Of a stretch of DNA of 9,332 nt, positions 5,918 to 9,332 are shown in pieces. Made by a program: the position numbers and the translations under genes. Numbering within the stretch: position 1 is the stretch's first letter; the number at the start of each line of letters is the position of its first letter. The stretch comes from Clostridiales bacterium (GTDB taxonomy: Bacteria; Bacillota; Clostridia; Lachnospirales; WQUN01). The notes under the pieces are model-generated. The model made no database searches, was not told the origin of the DNA, and was given only the letters and a program-made list of their open reading frames with translations. Location: contig JAISWA010000032.1 in the NCBI GenBank assembly GCA_031271275.1, positions 1 to 9,332 of the forward strand. The letters are read 5' to 3'.

Positions 5918-7646
5918 GAAAGCGGCGGCAATCTATGCCGCGGTAATGTCAGGGGTTATAATAGCGGCGACGGCGCTTATTACGGGCGCGGAGCCTGTGT
6001 TGGCGGCAAACATGAACATCACTGCGGGGTCCGTCAACGGAAACGTGGGCGACATCGTAACCGTGCCGGTGAATGTTTCGGGAAACGCCGGGCTCGCCGG
6101 TATGTCCCTGAAAATGGACTTTGACGGCACCTATTTATTCCCTGTTTCCGTAACGCCGGGGGAAGCGTTGGGTGAAGGTTTTTTCATCGACAATCTAAGC
6201 TACGCGGAATCTCCGGTTAAAACAGTGAATGTAACCTGGGTGGGGGTCAAGGACTTTGAAGGGGACGGCGAACTTTTTACCGTCCGATTTAAAATTGTGG
6301 AAAAACTGCCCGGCGAGGTCAGTTTGGGCCTGACCGCGCGGGAAGGTTCGATTATTAACGAAAGCAACAGCCCTATTACGCCCGTATTGGAAAGCGGAGC
6401 AGTCGTTTCCGGAAGTCAGGATAATACCGGGAATGGAAATAACGGCGAAAATAACACCGAAAATAACGCCGAAAATAACGCCGGTAACGAAGGTCGCGGC
6501 GACGACAACCGTTATCGCAGTGACAATACGGTTGGCGGAAGCCGCGAATACGACTCCGGCGACGTAAAAATCCCCCCGTCCCGGGCAGTGTACGCCGCGG
6601 CGGCGGATGAAAATTTCTCCGAAGCTGAAACAGCGGCGGAAATCCCTTATCCGGAAGAATATGTTCCTGCGGACGAAGTTTCACCGGAGGAAATAGACGG
6701 CACAACCGTTTTATTGACGGATTACTTACTTAACACGCCCGACGGGGAAAGTATGGCAATCCCCGCGCCCGGCTTGCGGATAGTTTTCAGCGCGGAAGCC
6801 GTCGCGTCCCTTAAAAGGCAAATTTCGGCGGACTTGGCGCTGAAGGCGGTGTTAACGCGCGGAATCGAAAAGCCGGAAATAGCGCTCGCGCTGACCGGAC
6901 GAAAAAATTCCGCCGATATTAAAGGAAATGTTACGGTATGCTTCGATTACGCCCCGTATGCGGACGAGAACCCGGTTGCGCTTGCCGTATCGCGGCTTAG
7001 CCCGAAGCACGGGATAATTCCGCGCTCGCATTACCTTGCGGGGGAAATGCGCTTTACCCTTCCGGTTACCGCGCTAACAGCGGAGGATTCGGTATTTGCC
7101 GCGCTTCATAACCCCAAGCGCTTTGCGGACGTGAAGGATGCGGACTGGTACGCGGGAGACGTGCTGTTTGTCGCGGCGAGGGATATCGCGTCCGGCGTCG
7201 CGCCGAATACCTTTGACCCCGAGTCCAAAATCACCCGCGCCCAGGCCCTGATGATGCTGATGAACGCATACGGGATTTCCCCGGTTCCGGGATTAAAGGG
7301 AAACTTTGACGACGCGGGGGACACCTACTACACCGCCCACTTGCAAACCGCGTTGGCGTTGGGGCTGATACACGGAATCGGGGAAAACCGCTTCGCGCCG
7401 GACATACCCGTCACAAGGCAGGAACTGTTTACCATGCTGTATTCCGTCTTGAAACTGTTAAACGAGGAGCCGAAGGGGAGCGAAACGGCAGTGTTCGGGG
7501 AGACCCCCGCTGCCTGGGCTGAGGAAGCGGTCAACGCGCTTATCTCCTCGGGAACCATACGCGGCGACAACGGCGCGCTTTACCTGTCCCGCACCGCGTC
7601 CAGAGCCGAAATGGCGGCGACGCTTCACCGGCTGATCATTGAATAA
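5910..7646 (+). CDS. S-layer-anchored cohesin protein (cohesin plus three SLH domains)
   Basis: The start is set at ATG 5910, giving 578 residues, with AAAGGGG at 5896-5902 as its SD. An in-frame GTG at 5868 lacks a well-placed SD and would spoil the signal peptide. The signal peptide ends near residue 32 (PVLA). Residues about 34-167 are a cohesin domain: MNITAGSVNGNVGDIVTVPV, LAGMSLKMDFDG, VNVTWVG and GDGELFTVRFKI are near the family consensus. An Asn-rich tetrapeptide tract (about 170-197) and an acidic linker follow. About 275-395 is a beta-rich region common ahead of SLH domains (inference). Three SLH domains sit at about 405-455, 466-518 and 528-575, with TRAQ, TRQE and SRAE motifs. SLH domains bind pyruvylated secondary wall polymer, so the protein displays cohesin on the cell wall, as OlpA-type scaffoldin anchors do. 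No catalytic or carbohydrate-binding domain is seen. Confidence 0.92.
   Translation: MFKKAAAIYAAVMSGVIIAATALITGAEPVLAANMNITAGSVNGNVGDIVTVPVNVSGNAGLAGMSLKMDFDGTYLFPVSVTPGEALGEGFFIDNLSYAESPVKTVNVTWVGVKDFEGDGELFTVRFKIVEKLPGEVSLGLTAREGSIINESNSPITPVLESGAVVSGSQDNTGNGNNGENNTENNAENNAGNEGRGDDNRYRSDNTVGGSREYDSGDVKIPPSRAVYAAAADENFSEAETAAEIPYPEEYVPADEVSPEEIDGTTVLLTDYLLNTPDGESMAIPAPGLRIVFSAEAVASLKRQISADLALKAVLTRGIEKPEIALALTGRKNSADIKGNVTVCFDYAPYADENPVALAVSRLSPKHGIIPRSHYLAGEMRFTLPVTALTAEDSVFAALHNPKRFADVKDADWYAGDVLFVAARDIASGVAPNTFDPESKITRAQALMMLMNAYGISPVPGLKGNFDDAGDTYYTAHLQTALALGLIHGIGENRFAPDIPVTRQELFTMLYSVLKLLNEEPKGSETAVFGETPAAWAEEAVNALISSGTIRGDNGALYLSRTASRAEMAATLHRLIIE
6435..6482 (+). repeat. 12-bp in-frame tandem repeat, four copies
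   Basis: Four units of GAAAATAACGCC or close variants run head to tail: the first differs at several bases, the second at one, and the last two are identical. They encode the tetrapeptide ENNA/ENNT in the linker between the cohesin and the rest of the SLH protein. Such tracts can gain or lose units by slippage and so change linker length without shifting frame. Confidence 0.9.
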
Positions 7647-7653
7647 CCCCCGA

Positions 7654-7682
7654 CGGGCGGTAACGAAGGAAAACGCCGCCCG
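7654..7682 (+). other. G:C-rich hairpin in the cohesin-LRR intergenic gap
   Basis: CGGGCGG (7654-7660) pairs with CCGCCCG (7676-7682), a 7-bp stem around a 15-nt loop. No T-tract follows, so it is not a standard intrinsic terminator. It could stabilise the 3' end of the SLH-cohesin mRNA or separate expression of the two genes. It is the only notable structure in the 81-bp gap besides the SD of the LRR gene. Confidence 0.35.
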
Positions 7683-7727
7683 GCTGTTCATACCGCAAGT
7701 TATACTATTCCAAGGAGGATGCGCACA

Positions 7728-9332
7728 ATGAAGAAAAATATGAATATGTTAAGAAAATTATTTGCCCTGGCGCTGACGGCGGCGATTGGCTTTGCCGCGC
7801 TTACGCCTGTAACTGTAACGGCAGAGGCTTACGGTACAGGCAACGATGCGTTTTTATTAACCGGCGCGCCGGTTACCGCGCAGGCTGAGACGACCAGCCC
7901 CGGGGGCGTGATAGTGGGCGATTATACCGTCACCTTCCCCGACCCGGAAATGGAGCGGGCAATCCGGCTCAAATTGGGCAAATGGGACGGCGATATTACC
8001 CAAGCGGAAGCTGCGTCGATAAAAATCCTTGAAATACAAAACTCGTCTCTGACCGATATCAGCGGTATTGAGTTTTGTACGGGGTTAGCGTATTTAGGCA
8101 TTCAAGGTTGCGTGAATTTTAGCGATTTAAGCCCTTTGGCGGATGCTGTCCTGCCAAATCTTACACAATTATATCTAAGGGAAAATAACATAGAGGACAT
8201 AAGCCCCTTGTCCAGAGCGAATTTCCCCAATCTTCTTCAATTGGAGTTGTTAGAGAGGGAGCTCAGTGACTTAAGGCCTTTAGTTAATGCCATTCTCCCA
8301 AGTCTTACCCATTTAGTTTTATGCTCTAATGGCATAACCGATATCAGTCCGTTGGCGGACGTTAACTTCCCCTATCTTGAGTATTTAGCCATAGAGGCTT
8401 TTGGGTATTCCACACCTGACCCGGGGTTAAGCGATATAAGTCCTTTGGCGGAAGCCAATTTCCCTCACCTTTCACAATTACATTTGGTTAATAACGCAAT
8501 AAGCGACTTAAGCCCCCTGAAAAACTTTAATTTCCCTTATCTTGACATTATAAATTTAATCCGTAATGAGATACAAGACATCAGCCCGTTGGCGGAATTA
8601 AATCTGCCCTCGCTATCTAAAGTGTGGTTAGACTTTAATTACTTGGACGTTTCCTCCGATTCAAACACGGAGAGGATAATACGGGACTTAGAGGCGCAGG
8701 GCATATATGTGGCCTATGCCCCTCGCCCCAACCTAATCGTCACCTTTCCCGACCCAGAAATGGAGCGGGCAGTCCGGGAGGTGTTGGGCAAACCGGACGG
8801 CGATATTACCCAAGCGGAAGCGGCGTCGATACGATACCTTATAATAAGAAACTCAACCCTGACCGATATCAGCGGTATTGAGTTTTGCACGGGGTTAACG
8901 CGCATATTTATTGATGGCTGCACGAATTTTAGTGATTTAAGCCCTTTGAGCGATGCAGATTTGCCAAATCTTTCAAGTTTGCAACTAAGCTTTAACAATA
9001 TAAAGGACATAAGCCCCTTGTCCAGAGCGAATCTTCCCAATCTTCTTGACTTGTGGTTGTCCGAAGTGGAGATAAGCGACTTAGAGCCTTTAGTCAACGT
9101 TACTTTTCCAAAGCTTACTTCCTTAATTATAAGCTCTAATCGCATAACTGATATCGGTCCGTTGGCGGACGTTAACTTCCCCTATCTTGGGCATTTAGTT
9201 ATAGATGGTTTACATAGCTCGGGTTTTAGCGATATAAGTCCTTTAGCAGCAGCCAATTTCCCTCACCTTTCAGGGTTAGCCTTGCGTTGGAATTCAATAA
9301 GCGACTTAAGCCCTTTAGCAAACTTTAACTTC
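7728..9332 (+). CDS. Secreted leucine-rich-repeat protein, 3' end outside the window
   Basis: The ATG at 7728 follows AAGGAGGA (7712-7719). The frame is open for 535 codons to the window edge. A signal peptide occupies about residues 1-32 (ends VTVTA). After a short linker, residue 68 begins an internalin-like cap, VTFPDPEMERAIR..LGK.DGDITQAEAASI, and then LRRs with the signature N.I.DISPL....FP.L. The repeat period is 24 residues in most units, against 22 in classical internalins, owing to an added segment like ANFPN. One unit has a 7-residue insertion. The whole cap-plus-LRR block is repeated from residue 338. Bacterial LRR proteins of this type generally bind proteins or glycans at the cell surface. 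No anchor or dockerin is visible, and the C-terminus that would show one is missing. It lies 81 bp after the SLH-cohesin gene on the same strand and may be co-expressed with it. Confidence 0.9.
   Translation, partial: MKKNMNMLRKLFALALTAAIGFAALTPVTVTAEAYGTGNDAFLLTGAPVTAQAETTSPGGVIVGDYTVTFPDPEMERAIRLKLGKWDGDITQAEAASIKILEIQNSSLTDISGIEFCTGLAYLGIQGCVNFSDLSPLADAVLPNLTQLYLRENNIEDISPLSRANFPNLLQLELLERELSDLRPLVNAILPSLTHLVLCSNGITDISPLADVNFPYLEYLAIEAFGYSTPDPGLSDISPLAEANFPHLSQLHLVNNAISDLSPLKNFNFPYLDIINLIRNEIQDISPLAELNLPSLSKVWLDFNYLDVSSDSNTERIIRDLEAQGIYVAYAPRPNLIVTFPDPEMERAVREVLGKPDGDITQAEAASIRYLIIRNSTLTDISGIEFCTGLTRIFIDGCTNFSDLSPLSDADLPNLSSLQLSFNNIKDISPLSRANLPNLLDLWLSEVEISDLEPLVNVTFPKLTSLIISSNRITDIGPLADVNFPYLGHLVIDGLHSSGFSDISPLAAANFPHLSGLALRWNSISDLSPLANFNF
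7929..8738 (+). repeat. LRR super-module, first copy (810 bp, 270 codons)
   Basis: This unit runs from the VTFPDPEMERA cap (residue 68) through about eight LRRs to a non-LRR connector (NTERIIRDLEAQGIYVAYAPRPN) that leads directly into the next cap. The same order of motifs returns 810 bp later in frame, showing that a whole domain was duplicated, not single LRRs. Confidence 0.88.
8739..9332 (+). repeat. LRR super-module, second copy (truncated by window edge)
   Basis: This copy aligns to the first from its cap onwards, with a single 12-bp (4-codon) deletion at the unit that carries the insertion in copy one. By hand alignment about 70% of the residues match over the 198 aligned positions. 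Long DNA blocks are identical, for example GACGGCGATATTACCCAAGC in both. At least 190 bp of the module lie beyond the window, and further copies may follow. Confidence 0.88.

Noticed and set aside
7662..7690. Possible ECF-type promoter (GGAAAAC) before the LRR gene
   Set aside because: The -35-like GGAAAAC has no CGT-type -10 at 16-17 bp, and no matching pair is found upstream of the sigma or SLH genes.
7701..7706. TATACT as a -10 element for the LRR gene
   Set aside because: The transcript would begin at about the Shine-Dalgarno itself and no -35 is seen at the right distance; read-through from the SLH gene is at least as likely.
7975..8030. DGDITQAEA in the LRR cap as a dockerin-like calcium loop
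   Set aside because: It superficially resembles a dockerin DxNxDG loop, but the paired loop and following helix pattern are absent, and the motif belongs to the internalin-like cap seen in both copies.
8714..9145. Minus-strand 143-codon ORF in the LRR region
   Set aside because: It is the reverse of regular LRR codons; its apparent repeats come from the LRR period.

Overview
The window looks like chromosomal DNA from an anaerobic Bacillota, most likely a clostridial lineage. The evidence is strong AGGAGG-type Shine-Dalgarno sites, a TTG start with its own SD, the nadD/yqeK-rsfS gene order, S-layer-homology (SLH) anchoring, and cohesin and leucine-rich-repeat (LRR) surface proteins. G+C content is moderately high in most genes and clearly lower in the LRR body. 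No RNA gene, CRISPR array, transposase, integrase or att site was recognised. Species cannot be named from the sequence alone.

Left half (1-3177, all minus strand): a compact operon read right to left. It holds a NadD-YqeK fusion (NAD synthesis plus HD-type dinucleotide phosphatase), RsfS (ribosomal silencing factor), and a membrane-anchored or lipoprotein-like protein built of TPR/Sel1-like repeats whose start overlaps the rsfS stop as ATGA. Last comes the first 50 nt of another exported protein, cut by the window edge. NadD/YqeK and RsfS are conserved housekeeping partners; the two exported proteins are lineage-specific additions.

Right half (3229-9332, all plus strand): a surface-protein locus diverging from the housekeeping operon across about 50 bp. 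It opens with an ECF-like sigma factor carrying a C-terminal transmembrane segment and a probable extracytoplasmic domain. Its stop overlaps (ATGA) the start of a secreted, C-terminally membrane-anchored protein with a cohesin-like domain, a long Pro/Thr linker and a second beta-rich domain. An intrinsic terminator follows. Next come a strongly SD-led 20-codon upstream ORF, a cohesin protein anchored by three SLH domains, and a secreted LRR protein made of at least two tandem modules of about 270 residues that runs off the right edge.

How the genes may work together (inference): the SLH-cohesin protein would display cohesin on the cell wall, and the membrane-anchored cohesin protein would display a second cohesin close to the membrane. 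The co-translated, membrane-tethered sigma factor could sense surface state and control surface-protein genes. The natural ligands would be dockerin-bearing proteins, but no dockerin is visible here; the missing C-terminus of the LRR protein is one place to look. The sigma/cohesin pair is the most unusual element of the window.
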